Shown here piece after piece: positions 23,665-30,654 of a stretch of DNA of 37,540 bases. Location of the stretch: IMG/VR virus record IMGVR_UViG_3300025030_000269, positions 1-37,540 of that record; one strand, 5' to 3'. Each line of letters starts with the position of its first letter. Position 1 is the stretch's first letter. This DNA is from a virus. The notes beneath the pieces are model-generated. The model searched no databases and was not told where the DNA came from. It worked only from the letters and a program-made list of their open reading frames with translations. The translations under genes were made by a program, and so were the position numbers.

Positions 23665-23964
23665 TCAGGCTCTCGGCCGGGGGCGCTTGACCCCGGGGAC
23701 GGTGACCAGGCCGGCGGCTACATCGAGGCCGCGCGAGGTCAGGGTAGCGATCTGGCAACCGGCGGTATCTTTCAGGGTCACCAGGCCCTGCTCCTGGAGC
23801 CAGCTGAACTGGGTCCGGACTTTGTCCCGGCTGACATGGTGCGCAAACTCCACCAGGATGGAATGGATGATGGACTCGTTTGCGCTGTAGCCGCCGGTGT
23901 CTTCTGCCAGGGCTCGCAGGATTACGATCCGCTCGTCTTCATTCATAAGGTCGGCGAAAGACAT
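23665..23964 (-). CDS. Mu gp26-like winged-helix protein
   Basis: 99 residues. DERIVILRALAEDTGGYSANESIIHSIL, then SRDKVRTQFSWLQEQGLVTL and ATLTSRGLDVAAG form a compact winged-helix fold, found at this place in most Mu-like phages (the VpaChn25_0724-type family). It may assist the terminase or late regulation; its function is unproven. It begins within the stop codon of gp25 (TAATG) and ends two bases before the small terminase. Confidence 0.78.
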   Translation of the reverse strand: MSFADLMNEDERIVILRALAEDTGGYSANESIIHSILVEFAHHVSRDKVRTQFSWLQEQGLVTLKDTAGCQIATLTSRGLDVAAGLVTVPGVKRPRPRA

Positions 23965-24425
23965 TACTTATTCCCTCCGGATATTAGGTGCTGTTGGATC
24001 ATGTCCAGGGCGCTGCCGATGCCTTCCATGCGGCCTTCGATGACACCTTCCACTTTCTTGATGCTGCCGTTCATATTGTCCAGGCGGTTCTCCAGCACAT
24101 GATGGTGCTTGCAGTCGGCGTGGCGCGCGACCTCCGTCGCTATTTCGTCCAGGCGCTTCACCAGGGAAAGGTGCCGCTCCTCGCGCAGCCTTGTTTCGGC
24201 ATCGGTCTCTGCTTTGCGAAGCTTGATGGCGGACGCGGTTGCGGTTTTACCGACCTCGATCTCGGTCTCGATCTCGGTGATGCGGCGGCCCTGCTCCTCG
24301 AATCGGGTGTTGGTGACCTTCTCCTTGTCGCTTCGCCGAACGGTATAACTGATCCAGGATGACCAGAGAAACTGGATGATGCTGAAGCCGAAGATCCAGG
24401 GCGTGTAGTTGATGGGCGGGGTCAC
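23964..24425 (-). CDS. Mu gp25-like membrane-anchored coiled-coil protein (DUF2730)
   Basis: 153 residues. The N terminus (WIFGFSIIQFLWSSWISYTV) is a single membrane helix, followed by a long charged helix with heptad pattern. This layout is DUF2730, conserved next to gp26 in Mu-like phages. It may be part of the lysis set (spanin or holin accessory) or a packaging anchor; unproven. Start GTG overlaps the upstream TGA (ATGTGA). Confidence 0.75.
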   Translation of the reverse strand: MTPPINYTPWIFGFSIIQFLWSSWISYTVRRSDKEKVTNTRFEEQGRRITEIETEIEVGKTATASAIKLRKAETDAETRLREERHLSLVKRLDEIATEVARHADCKHHHVLENRLDNMNGSIKKVEGVIEGRMEGIGSALDMIQQHLISGGNK

Positions 24426-24634
24426 ATCGGCCTCCAGTTTTCATGTAGTGTTTGGCATGCTATGCAGCGCTGGCACCCTTTCGCGGCTTTGCGCCGGGCC
24501 TCCGGTATCGGCTCCTCGCAGTCGATGCAGTCGCGGCGGCTCTCGCTGGCGGGCCGATGGTTCAGCCGTTCGGCTAACATGGAGTTCAGCTCCCGCTCGT
24601 AGGTCTCCTGGATCTGATCTATCTCGTCGGGCAC
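24422..24634 (-). CDS. TraR/DksA-type C4 zinc finger protein
   Basis: 70 residues from the GTG at 24634, which has GGGGAGG upstream; a longer reading to 24727 lacks a start site. After an N-terminal helix (IDQIQETYERELNSML) the segment CIDCEEPIPEARRKA...CQRCIACQ gives the C-x2-C-x17-C-x2-C zinc finger of the TraR/DksA family. Such phage proteins bind RNA polymerase in the secondary channel and mimic DksA plus ppGpp. It overlaps the phospholipase-like gene by 16 bases. Confidence 0.85.
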   Translation of the reverse strand: MPDEIDQIQETYERELNSMLAERLNHRPASESRRDCIDCEEPIPEARRKAAKGCQRCIACQTLHENWRPM

Positions 24635-25065
24635 GCTACCTCCCCGCCGGCTGTCGCGCCGGCTACGGCTGCCGGGATCAGGTTGCTCTGGTCGTTCTTG
24701 CCGTCCCAGAAGGCCGGCCCGCCGCATAGATGAACTGCCTCGTAATAGACCCGGGCGCGGTTTCGGCGCAGGCGCTTCATCAGCCAGAGCTGGTTATGCC
24801 AGCCGGGGGCGGACTCGATCAGCCGGTGCAGGTTGTTCAGGAAGACGCGGTCGGCTTCCTCTTTGTCGGCCAGGGTCTGCCCGACGGTGTACATCCAGTC
24901 GTGGATGTCGCAGGCAGCGGAGACATCGAGCCCCCACATGCGGTCGGGGACCAGGGCGGCCTTCCAGCCGCCCGGGCCGCAGCCGTTCACCACCTGCAGG
25001 CGTGTCTCGGGAGGGGCGGCGACGTAGCTGGCCGGGGCGTAGAGCTGCATCTCGATTACCTTCAC
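24619..25065 (-). CDS. Phospholipase A2-like protein
   Basis: 148 residues. NGCGPGGW (about 27-34) resembles the calcium loop of secreted or parvoviral phospholipase A2, and CDIHDWMYTVG (about 52-62) matches its active-site helix C-x2-HD-x2-Y, with His55 and Asp56 as candidate catalytic pair. ADRVFLNNLHRLIE provides a later Asp helix. No signal peptide. It lies next to the endolysin, so it may help break membranes during lysis; a virion entry enzyme is an alternative. The family is inferred from motifs only. Confidence 0.6.
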   Translation of the reverse strand: MKVIEMQLYAPASYVAAPPETRLQVVNGCGPGGWKAALVPDRMWGLDVSAACDIHDWMYTVGQTLADKEEADRVFLNNLHRLIESAPGWHNQLWLMKRLRRNRARVYYEAVHLCGGPAFWDGKNDQSNLIPAAVAGATAGGEVACPTR

Positions 25066-25652
25066 GCGGCCTCCATGATCTTGACCAGGTTGGCATAGCG
25101 GCGGCGGCAGTCGCCGGGATGCTTGCGGCCGTACTTGGTGCCGACCAGCTTGAACTGCAGCACATCGGCGGCGGTGAAGGCGTGATCCAGCCGTGCTAGG
25201 TAGTGAACCAGGTAGCCGGGTTTGTTGATGTCGGAGAGGTGGTACTGGTTGGCGTAGTCGGCCACGGACAAAAGCGCCGCGTCGTTGGCCGGGGTGATGG
25301 AGCGCTTGGAGAGGATGCGCTGGGCGCGGGCGATACAGCTGCTTAACTGCAGGCTGTCGTAGCTCTCGATAGTGACGGCAGCGGCTTTCAGCTTCGGCTC
25401 CAGGGCGCGGGCGTCTATGGTCTGGGCTATCAGGCCGGCGATCTCGGCCTCGCTGAATTTGCAGGCGCGCAGGCAGGCGGCGGCCAGCGGGTTATTCTGC
25501 AGGTCGAACTGGCTGATGCCGAAGGACCAGCCGCTTTTACCGGAGCGGACGCCGTCCGGATCGCTGAATTTGTGAACATGGCGCAGGGAGTTGTCTAGCT
25601 CGTTGGCTATGATGATCTTGCGGAAGGTGGCGGTGAGTGCTTCTTGGTTCAT
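25062..25652 (-). CDS. Endolysin-like peptidoglycan hydrolase
   Basis: 196 residues from the ATG at 25652 (AGGGGA upstream). The segment SGKSGWSFGISQFDLQNN resembles the lysozyme-like fold of phage transglycosylases, where GxSFGxxQ-type motifs are part of the catalytic site, followed by helical domain segments such as ALLSVADYANQYHLS. It opens the late operon, the position of lys (gp22) in Mu. No N-terminal membrane or SAR helix is visible, so release through a holin is likely, though no certain holin was identified. Confidence 0.65.
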   Translation of the reverse strand: MNQEALTATFRKIIIANELDNSLRHVHKFSDPDGVRSGKSGWSFGISQFDLQNNPLAAACLRACKFSEAEIAGLIAQTIDARALEPKLKAAAVTIESYDSLQLSSCIARAQRILSKRSITPANDAALLSVADYANQYHLSDINKPGYLVHYLARLDHAFTAADVLQFKLVGTKYGRKHPGDCRRRYANLVKIMEAA

Positions 25653-25671
25653 GGGTTCCCCTTGCATGCAG

Positions 25672-25689
25672 CTCTCCCCCCAGGGAGAG
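25672..25689. repeat. Inverted repeat in the endolysin leader
   Basis: CTCTCCC (25672-25678) and GGGAGAG (25683-25689) form a 7-bp stem with a 4-base loop in the 196-bp spacer before the endolysin gene. The late promoter driven by the Mor/C activator should lie in this spacer (25653-25774), but I could not point to its elements. Confidence 0.35.
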
Positions 25690-25774
25690 TCGGCAAGGGA
25701 AGAGAGACGCTGGTGGTGCTTGCAAGGTGGACAGTACAGGGATTCAGGGGGGGAGTCTTTTGAGGCAATTCAAG

Positions 25775-25808
25775 AAAAAAGCCCCTCTCCGGGAATAGAG
25801 AAGGGCTT
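25775..25808 (-). terminator. Intrinsic terminator ending the early/middle operon
   Basis: On the minus strand, AAGCCCTTCTC pairs with GAGAGGGGCTT around an 8-base loop and is followed by six T. It lies 41 bases after the stop of the Mor/C activator gene. It separates the early/middle genes from the late operon, which then needs its own activated promoter. Confidence 0.9.
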
Positions 25809-25848
25809 GATCTGGCACTGTTTATCCTATTTTGCAAGGTACGTCAAT

Positions 25849-26193
25849 CTATTCCGTGAAGAGCCCCGGCTGGCGGCGGTTGAACTCTGACACGCTCACC
25901 AGGCCAAGCCGCTCGTAAACCTGCCGGACGGTGATGCCGAAGCGCTTGGAAAGCTCGGAATGGTTGGAGCCGTTGAACGCCTCATACATCTCCAAGTCGC
26001 GCTTGTTGATGTCGTGGGCCAGCCCCTTGGGCAGATAAAGGTTGTCTCCGGACCAGTCGCGGCGGATGATCTCACAGACCAGGAATACGGCCTCGCGGGC
26101 GCTGCCGATCGGAATCTGCAGCTTTTCGGCTATGGGTTCGTCGGCCTTGTCGATCAGGTCGCGCAGGATCTCGGGATAGCGTGACAGGTCCAT
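25849..26193 (-). CDS. Mor/C-family late transcription activator
   Basis: 114 residues. The pattern of an N-terminal dimerisation helix (RYPEILRDLIDKAD), then GLAHDINKRDLEMYEAFNGSNHSELSKRFGITVRQVYERL, is the Mor/C activator family; the last part is the HTH. In Mu, Mor and C bind inverted repeats next to weak promoters and recruit RNA polymerase. Only one such gene is present here, so it may serve as both middle and late activator. It is the last gene before the terminator. Confidence 0.9.
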   Translation of the reverse strand: MDLSRYPEILRDLIDKADEPIAEKLQIPIGSAREAVFLVCEIIRRDWSGDNLYLPKGLAHDINKRDLEMYEAFNGSNHSELSKRFGITVRQVYERLGLVSVSEFNRRQPGLFTE

Positions 26194-26969
26194 TATTTAT
26201 CTCCTCCTACTAGGGCGGTCAGGGCGCGGGCGGCTTCCCGGCCTTTGGCTCTGACTTCCTCGGTCTCTACATGATCAAGGGCTTGGCGCTGCGGCCGTTT
26301 CGGCAGCAGGTCTTTCAGGGTTTTCGGTTCGGGCCAGCGGCCGCCGGTCTTACTGAGCAACGCCGAAAATGCCGCCGCCACCCTGGGGGAGTCGATTTCC
26401 TCTATGTCCAGCGGGTTGTGCTTGGTCAGCACGTGGTACCAGATGTCGGCGGTGCGGCAGATGGTGTCGGCGGCCGGCGTGTTCTCCAGGGAGAGCGCCA
26501 CCAGGGCCTGCAGCCCGGCGGAGATGGCCTCGCGCAGCCATTCCCCATCGGCCCAGAGGGCAAGGGCGGTGAGGCTCTGGGCGCGCTTGCTGGGGTCTGT
26601 CGGTTTCTGCCTGGTGGCGGGGGCCGTGCTGCCGCTCTCGGGGGTGTTCTCCAGGACGCGCAGCAGGTAGTTGTGGTTCTTGAGCGGCTTGGCCAGGCCC
26701 TGCTCCCTCTTGGCCCGCATGGACTCCACCGTCTCGGCCATGGCGGCGTCCAGCTGGGCCGCGTTGGTGGTGAGCTGCAGGGCTTCCTTGGCCAGCTTGA
26801 GGGCGCGGTCGAAAGAGAGGGCGCGCTTCTCCGATCGGAACAGGGTCAGGTAGGAAAGCAGGCTCGGCGGCATGGTGCCGCGCATGCCGAGCAGCTCGCG
26901 GGCTGCGTCGTCCTGGGTGAGTAGCTCGATGCTGAATTGGGCGTGGCAGCTGGGGCAGTGAAGGATCAT
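26193..26969 (-). CDS. Middle-region protein with N-terminal zinc finger motif
   Basis: 258 residues. It opens MILHCPSCHAQFS, one CxxC zinc knuckle half, followed by helical segments rich in Ala and Leu, and a Pro/Lys linker around residue 120. No further Cys pair is nearby, so the metal site may be completed by other residues or by dimerisation. I do not recognise the family; similar proteins sit before Mor in other Mu-like phages. Its start overlaps the stop of the small gene upstream (ATGA). Confidence 0.6.
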   Translation of the reverse strand: MILHCPSCHAQFSIELLTQDDAARELLGMRGTMPPSLLSYLTLFRSEKRALSFDRALKLAKEALQLTTNAAQLDAAMAETVESMRAKREQGLAKPLKNHNYLLRVLENTPESGSTAPATRQKPTDPSKRAQSLTALALWADGEWLREAISAGLQALVALSLENTPAADTICRTADIWYHVLTKHNPLDIEEIDSPRVAAAFSALLSKTGGRWPEPKTLKDLLPKRPQRQALDHVETEEVRAKGREAARALTALVGGDK

Positions 26970-27121
26970 AGAGTGTCCCCTATTTTCAGATAGGTCGACA
27001 CCATGTATGAGGTAAAGTATCCACCGAGGAACTGATCGTTTACGCTCCAGTTGTGCTGCACCAGGTACTGGCCTAATACACTCAGAGCAAGGGCGGCGGC
27101 TGTGGTCAAAATGAATTTCAT
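26966..27121 (-). CDS. Small membrane or exported protein, 51 residues
   Basis: The ATG at 27121 is preceded by GGAGAG and the stop overlaps the start of the next gene as ATGA. Residues 1-22 (MKFILTTAAALALSVLGQYLV) are a hydrophobic helix with one Lys in front, either a signal anchor or a cleaved signal. The rest (about 30 residues) is polar and aromatic. It might be a small holin-like or inner-membrane protein. No family recognised. Confidence 0.6.
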   Translation of the reverse strand: MKFILTTAAALALSVLGQYLVQHNWSVNDQFLGGYFTSYMVSTYLKIGDTL

Positions 27122-27122
27122 G

Positions 27123-27551
27123 CTATCTCTCCAACCAGTCTTTAAGTGCCTTTTTAACTACGGTTACATCACGATCGGTGAGCCATTCCAGGGCGTCCTT
27201 GCGGGTCATGCGCTTGACGAATTTGCAGAGGGCAGACTCGGCGGGTTCGGTGACTTTCCCGGCCTGGTGCAGCTGGATCCAGTAGGCGCGGAGCATCTTG
27301 CTTTGCGGATCGTCGGCCATGCGGCGGGTGGCGGCGGCTTTCCGCGCTGGCTTGCGCTTCTCCCAGACCCCGGCGGCTACCGCCTTCTCTACCAGGTCCT
27401 GGATCAGCTCGTCGGCCAGGGTGATGGTGAAGGCGCGGGCGGTGGAGCTCTTCACGCCGAAGCCGGCCAGGGTGGCCCGGTAGGTGTCATCGTCGATCTT
27501 GAGGGCGCTCTTCAGGATGTGGATCTTCTTTATCTGGGCTGGGGTTGCCAT
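27123..27551 (-). CDS. gemA: GemA-like regulator (Mu gp16, DUF1018)
   Basis: 142 residues. The start (QIKKIHILKSALKIDDDTYRATLAG...GVKSS) and the middle RMADDPQSKMLRAYWIQLHQAGKV, with the C-terminal KFVKRMTRKDALEWLTDRDV, are the clear DUF1018/GemA signature. In Mu, GemA alters host gene expression and DNA supercoiling. A GAGGTTTAACC site precedes the ATG, and the upstream gene stops three bases before it. Confidence 0.9.
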   Translation of the reverse strand: MATPAQIKKIHILKSALKIDDDTYRATLAGFGVKSSTARAFTITLADELIQDLVEKAVAAGVWEKRKPARKAAATRRMADDPQSKMLRAYWIQLHQAGKVTEPAESALCKFVKRMTRKDALEWLTDRDVTVVKKALKDWLER

Positions 27552-27553
27552 GG

Positions 27554-27904
27554 TTAAACCTCGTAAGTCCCGGCATGATCTAGCTCCGACTCGTAACGCA
27601 CTAGAATGTGACCGCCGATAAACTCTGCCGTCTTATCGTCTGTCCTGAATGCATTGGGCTGATCCTTCACAGTAAGGAACCGTCCAAAACCTTCCACAAA
27701 CCTGCTCCAACATTTAGCATCAGCATCCCACTTGTCCGTCTCATGGTGAAATCCGTTGGAGAGCGCCTCAGCAACAGCTTCCAGATCGGCTACTTCATGG
27801 AAGTGGTTCTTCCAATCCCCGGAAACGAAGTAAGCCTCTGATGCCTCTGGCTTTTCAAATTGAACGTCTATTTCCATTTCAAAGGTGCATCTCATTGTTT
27901 TCAT
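27554..27904 (-). CDS. Unknown 116-residue protein
   Basis: Starts after an AGGAGA site. The sequence is acidic with mixed strands and helices (FEMEIDVQFEKPEASEAYFVSG, then AVAEALSNGFHHETDKWDADAKCWSRF). No membrane segment or Cys cluster. GC content is clearly lower than in neighbours GemA and DUF3164, as for the next gene, so both may have come together by transfer. No family recognised. Confidence 0.6.
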   Translation of the reverse strand: MKTMRCTFEMEIDVQFEKPEASEAYFVSGDWKNHFHEVADLEAVAEALSNGFHHETDKWDADAKCWSRFVEGFGRFLTVKDQPNAFRTDDKTAEFIGGHILVRYESELDHAGTYEV

Positions 27905-27934
27905 TGTCTCTCCTCTTAAGAGTTAAAGCCCTTG

Positions 27935-28528
27935 TTATGCGCGCATGGGCATCAGCAGCCCATCGCCTCCGTCCCACTTGAAATATTGCGGCCCCAGTTC
28001 CGATGTCGCCGATACCTTGATACCCTGAAGTTCTCTCAGCATAGTCAGGTAATGGCTAGAGAAGAAAGTCATGCCAACCTGTACCTTTGCGAAGGTCTTC
28101 TTATTTCCAGTGCCATTGCACTCAGAGCAGATTGCATCGTTGCCGAATACCTTACCTTCACCAAAACAGGTGAGGCACTCGCACTCATAGTCATGGAAGT
28201 CATTCCCGACAGTCACCTCGCCTTCACCGTCGCACTCAGGGCAGTTTGATATCTTCCCCCGCCCCTTGCAGATGATGCAGACTTCCGGATCTGGTTGCTT
28301 GAAGTCGGGAATTTCTACCAGAGCAGCATTTGCAGCCGGGAAATCAACGGCATCAAATATCACGACCACCTTTTCATTCAGCGCTTCCCACTCCGGCACA
28401 TCGGTAAGGCGAGGCACCCTGACCAGGATGTGCCCGTTCGTAGCATAGGAATAGTCACCCCAGGAAAAGGGACCGCAGATTTTAGGGTTGTCCGGGTCAG
28501 AAAAGACGCTAAGTTTTTCTTGATTCAT
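27935..28528 (-). CDS. Clamp-like protein with embedded DnaJ-type zinc finger
   Basis: 197 residues. Four C-x2-C-x-G-x-G repeats begin at Cys84, Cys96, Cys118 and Cys134, the DnaJ cysteine-rich pattern. They sit inside a second domain: ATNGHILVRVP at about 29-39 and LLMPMRA at the very C terminus resemble the sliding-clamp (DnaN) strand VATDGHRLA and its end MPMRL. So a clamp-type domain appears to be interrupted by a zinc finger, perhaps acting at phage replication or transposition complexes. No J domain is present. Lower GC than neighbours. The start overlaps the HTH gene's stop (ATGA) and AGGAGG precedes it. Confidence 0.65.
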   Translation of the reverse strand: MNQEKLSVFSDPDNPKICGPFSWGDYSYATNGHILVRVPRLTDVPEWEALNEKVVVIFDAVDFPAANAALVEIPDFKQPDPEVCIICKGRGKISNCPECDGEGEVTVGNDFHDYECECLTCFGEGKVFGNDAICSECNGTGNKKTFAKVQVGMTFFSSHYLTMLRELQGIKVSATSELGPQYFKWDGGDGLLMPMRA

Positions 28529-28746
28529 GCTGTATTCCTCCTCGTGATCTTCTCTGCTATCGCCTGCATGACCAGCCGGTCGTGCTTCAGCAGCAGCTCC
28601 ATGGCGGTCTCAAGCAGGCCGGGGATCGCACGCTCTCCGCGCTCCCATTTAACATAGCCGGAACGGGACGTCCGCAGCCGCTTGGCTAGGTCGGACTGAT
28701 TCAGGCCTAGTTCTCTCCTTGCTGCTTTCAATTCGCTTGGTGTCAT
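28525..28746 (-). CDS. Xre-type helix-turn-helix protein
   Basis: 73 residues from the ATG at 28746, after GAAGAGAG. LKAARRELGLNQSDLAKRLRTSRSGYVKWERGERAIP is a standard Xre/Cro HTH, followed by a helix. A TTG at 28779 would add 11 residues but seems less likely. It overlaps the 3' part of the gene upstream by 98 bases in another frame. It may tune expression of the middle genes or control lysogeny. Confidence 0.78.
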   Translation of the reverse strand: MTPSELKAARRELGLNQSDLAKRLRTSRSGYVKWERGERAIPGLLETAMELLLKHDRLVMQAIAEKITRRNTA

Positions 28747-28993
28747 TTTTTGCGCTCTCTTCGTTGTTTTTGTACCCAATGGGTAAACAAACCGCTATCA
28801 CTGCCACTAATTGCCGCATCACTACCGGCAGCGGCCAGGGAGGCTCTACGCCGGGCATCACCTTGGTTTCGAAGTCCAGGAAGCCGGCGCACTTGCCGCC
28901 GGGCTTGAGGGGCTCCAGGTGATCCGGGTGGCGGCACCACTCTTCCAGGAGCAGCCAGCCGTGGTACTTACAGGGACCGGTCCGACAAAGCAT
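28649..28993 (-). CDS. Cys-rich small protein with hydrophobic segment
   Basis: 114 residues. The first 40 residues hold four Cys (CRTGPCKYHG, WCRHPDH, GGKCAGF) with His, suggesting a zinc-binding fold, and PVVMRQLVAVIAVCLPIGY could be one membrane helix. The last third is polar and overlaps the HTH gene. The start follows a short overlap with the upstream gene. Conservation of the long overlap would decide whether the full length is real; the N-terminal half is convincing. Confidence 0.5.
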   Translation of the reverse strand: MLCRTGPCKYHGWLLLEEWCRHPDHLEPLKPGGKCAGFLDFETKVMPGVEPPWPLPVVMRQLVAVIAVCLPIGYKNNEESAKNDTKRIESSKERTRPESVRPSQAAADVPFRLC

Positions 28994-29159
28994 GGTCTAT
29001 CCTCCGCTGCTTTTCACGCCGGATCTTCTCCAGGACAGCTTCCCTGAAAAACTCCCCCCGCTTGCCTCTGGGTATGTTGGACTCGATTTCCATGGCTTCG
29101 GTATCGCTGGCCCGGAAGGGGTACACGTTATAGCGTGGATGTTCTTTTTGCTTTCCCAT
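28968..29159 (-). CDS. Small ribbon-helix-helix-like protein
   Basis: 63 residues from the ATG at 29159 (GAGG upstream). The sequence NVYPFRASDTEAMEIESNIPRGKRGEFFREAVLEKI fits a beta strand followed by two helices, as in Arc/MetJ-type DNA-binding proteins, then a basic tail. This assignment is by pattern only. It overlaps the Cys-rich gene downstream by 26 bases and lies two bases after the next upstream gene. Confidence 0.55.
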   Translation of the reverse strand: MGKQKEHPRYNVYPFRASDTEAMEIESNIPRGKRGEFFREAVLEKIRREKQRRIDHALSDRSL

Positions 29160-29161
29160 GG

Positions 29162-29371
29162 CTAGGCCTCTATCAGCTGAGTGCTGGTTACCCTGGCGTG
29201 ATAGGTGCAATGCGGGCAAACGATCGACATGGGCGTAGGCTGTTGAATGGCGCCACATTCTGTCTGCTGCCCGGTTTTAGGGTGCGGCTTTCGCTCCACC
29301 ACGACCGTGCCGTGCTGGTGGCAGGTCGCGACGACGCGATAAAATGGCGGCTTGAGCTGTCTTTTCTTCAT
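29162..29371 (-). CDS. Zinc-ribbon-like small protein
   Basis: 69 residues from the ATG at 29371, preceded by AAGGGGG. Cys and His occur as TCHQHG, ECGA and CPHCTYH, compatible with a small zinc ribbon. The 3' end is two bases before the next gene. Function unknown; small zinc proteins of this type are common in the middle region of transposable phages. Confidence 0.55.
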   Translation of the reverse strand: MKKRQLKPPFYRVVATCHQHGTVVVERKPHPKTGQQTECGAIQQPTPMSIVCPHCTYHARVTSTQLIEA

Positions 29372-29423
29372 ACCGATATCCCCCTTGGCTGCATCATCAG
29401 ACCCGGAGAGCCACCTCCGGATG

Positions 29424-29451
29424 ACCATTCTGAGGAGAACCTCAGAATGGT
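29424..29451. repeat. Perfect 12-bp stem hairpin in the spacer
   Basis: ACCATTCTGAGG (29424-29435) and CCTCAGAATGGT (29440-29451) pair perfectly around the 4-base loop AGAA. It lies in the 87-bp gap between the DUF551 gene and the next gene. There is no T-run on either side, so an RNA processing or stability element is more likely than a terminator. Confidence 0.55.
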
Positions 29452-29458
29452 TTCGCAT

Positions 29459-29649
29459 CTATACTGCTGGAGGCTCAGGAAAGGGCATCCAGTGGGTTAC
29501 GCCGGGAGCCGGCATGTCACACCGATGCTCCACCACAAAGCTCCATCGTGGTATCCCGGCCAGACCGGCTCTTCGCTGCCCGGGTCAAAGGTCATCACGG
29601 TCTGGTCGGAGTCGGGCAGACCGTCCGCGCATGCTGTCCAGCCGGTCAT
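29459..29649 (-). pseudogene. DUF551 gene with a one-base frameshift near the 3' end
   Basis: From the ATG at 29649 (ATGA overlap with the preceding gene) the first 50 residues match DUF551: GWTACADGLPDSDQTV then FDPGSEEPVWPGYHDGALWW. The frame then stops early after RLPA. The other frame continues VTHWMPFPEPPAV and stops at 29459-29461, the usual DUF551 ending. A single missing G in the run around 29502-29506 would restore it. This is either a real mutation or a sequencing error; the truncated version (stop near 29497) may still fold. Confidence 0.7.
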
Positions 29650-29834
29650 GCCAGCACCTGCAGGCCATCGAGCAGATGGCCCATGAAGCAGCCCCCCATC
29701 CGGCCCTGTTTCACGTTCCAGCCGCAGGCGCACTTGTCGCCCCCGGGCGCTGCGTTGCCGCCCTTCTTGCACTCGGCGCAGTCTACGAACAATTTGCCCC
29801 TGCGGTCGTTGAAGCTATACTTGGCCTTTTTCAC
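29646..29834 (-). CDS. Small Cys-rich protein, 62 residues
   Basis: Starts with GTG at 29834, preceded by GGGGGGAAGC. Cys pattern CAEC...KCAC...GC suggests one zinc site. The N terminus (KKAKYSFNDRRGKLFVD) is basic. The stop overlaps the ATG of the DUF551 gene. Small zinc-binding protein, unknown role. Confidence 0.6.
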   Translation of the reverse strand: MKKAKYSFNDRRGKLFVDCAECKKGGNAAPGGDKCACGWNVKQGRMGGCFMGHLLDGLQVLA

Positions 29835-29843
29835 GCTTCCCCC

Positions 29844-30464
29844 CTACAGCGACGCGAGGTCGAGGTTGATCAGCTGATAGCCGCCGGCGTCGTCCCGCTC
29901 GTAGATCCGGATGTAGGCCCGCGACCCGGCCACTTGTACGCTCTCGCTGATCGCGTCCATGGCCCGCTTCCAGGTCGGGTCGTCGATGTTCAGCTTGCGC
30001 AGGCCAAGGATGCGCTTGGTGTTCACGCGCCCCTGTTTGTCCACCTGGAAGCTGTCCAGGATCAGCGTGCGGATCTTGGCGTCCGAGCCCTCGCTCCAGC
30101 TGTTGATGCACTCGTCGATCAGGGCTTTCGCGACCTGGAGGCGCTCGTCGAATACCAGGTTCTCGGCGATGTCCTTGCAGACCTTATAGCGGCCGTCGTG
30201 GCTCCGTAGGGTGATGTTCCCCTTGACGCCACCCAGGGTGGTTTCGTACTCCTCGGCGGAGAGCGCGGTGAAGGTGCGGATGTCCGACTCGGCCATATCC
30301 TTGAACTTCTTGACGGCGGTGGCGGCCAAGAGGCCAACGGTAACGATCCGCCGCACCGTCTGGTCGCGCAGCTTGTCGATCTCCTTGACCATCGACTCGG
30401 GGACTAGCCGTCCCTGGGCGTCCTGCATGTATCCTGCTGGTACTTCTGTTGCTGTTTTTAGCAT
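29844..30464 (-). CDS. DUF3164 family protein
   Basis: 206 residues. AGYMQDAQGRLVPESMVKEIDKLRDQTVRRIV, then the KALIDECINSWSEGSDAKIRTLILDSFQVDKQGRVNTKRIL and DPTWKRAMDAISESVQVAGSRAYIRIYER segments are the strong signature of DUF3164, found in the early region of most Mu-like phages. Exact function unknown; it may be an accessory to transposition or replication. GGAGC precedes the start. Confidence 0.87.
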   Translation of the reverse strand: MLKTATEVPAGYMQDAQGRLVPESMVKEIDKLRDQTVRRIVTVGLLAATAVKKFKDMAESDIRTFTALSAEEYETTLGGVKGNITLRSHDGRYKVCKDIAENLVFDERLQVAKALIDECINSWSEGSDAKIRTLILDSFQVDKQGRVNTKRILGLRKLNIDDPTWKRAMDAISESVQVAGSRAYIRIYERDDAGGYQLINLDLASL

Positions 30465-30640
30465 GGTGATGCTCCTTTTAAGTTGCTGGTGCGGCTGTAG
30501 CTGGATATGGCCCGGTAAGGGGTGAGAGAGCCGGAGATGGTCAGCTTGACCGCCAGATTGACGGCCCGGTAGTCGCTGAGGTTCCGGGATCTACGGAATT
30601 TACGGCAGCAAGAAACCCACTTGAAGATGCGTTTAAACAT
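30458..30640 (-). CDS. Small basic protein, 60 residues
   Basis: ATG at 30640 with a very good AAGGGAGGA site. Very basic N-terminal half (FKRIFKWVSCCRKFRRSRN) and a Ser/Thr-rich rest. Possibly nucleic acid binding or membrane associated. It overlaps the DUF3164 start by 7 bases. No family recognised. Confidence 0.5.
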   Translation of the reverse strand: MFKRIFKWVSCCRKFRRSRNLSDYRAVNLAVKLTISGSLTPYRAISSYSRTSNLKGASPC

Positions 30641-30654
30641 GTTTGAATCCTCCC

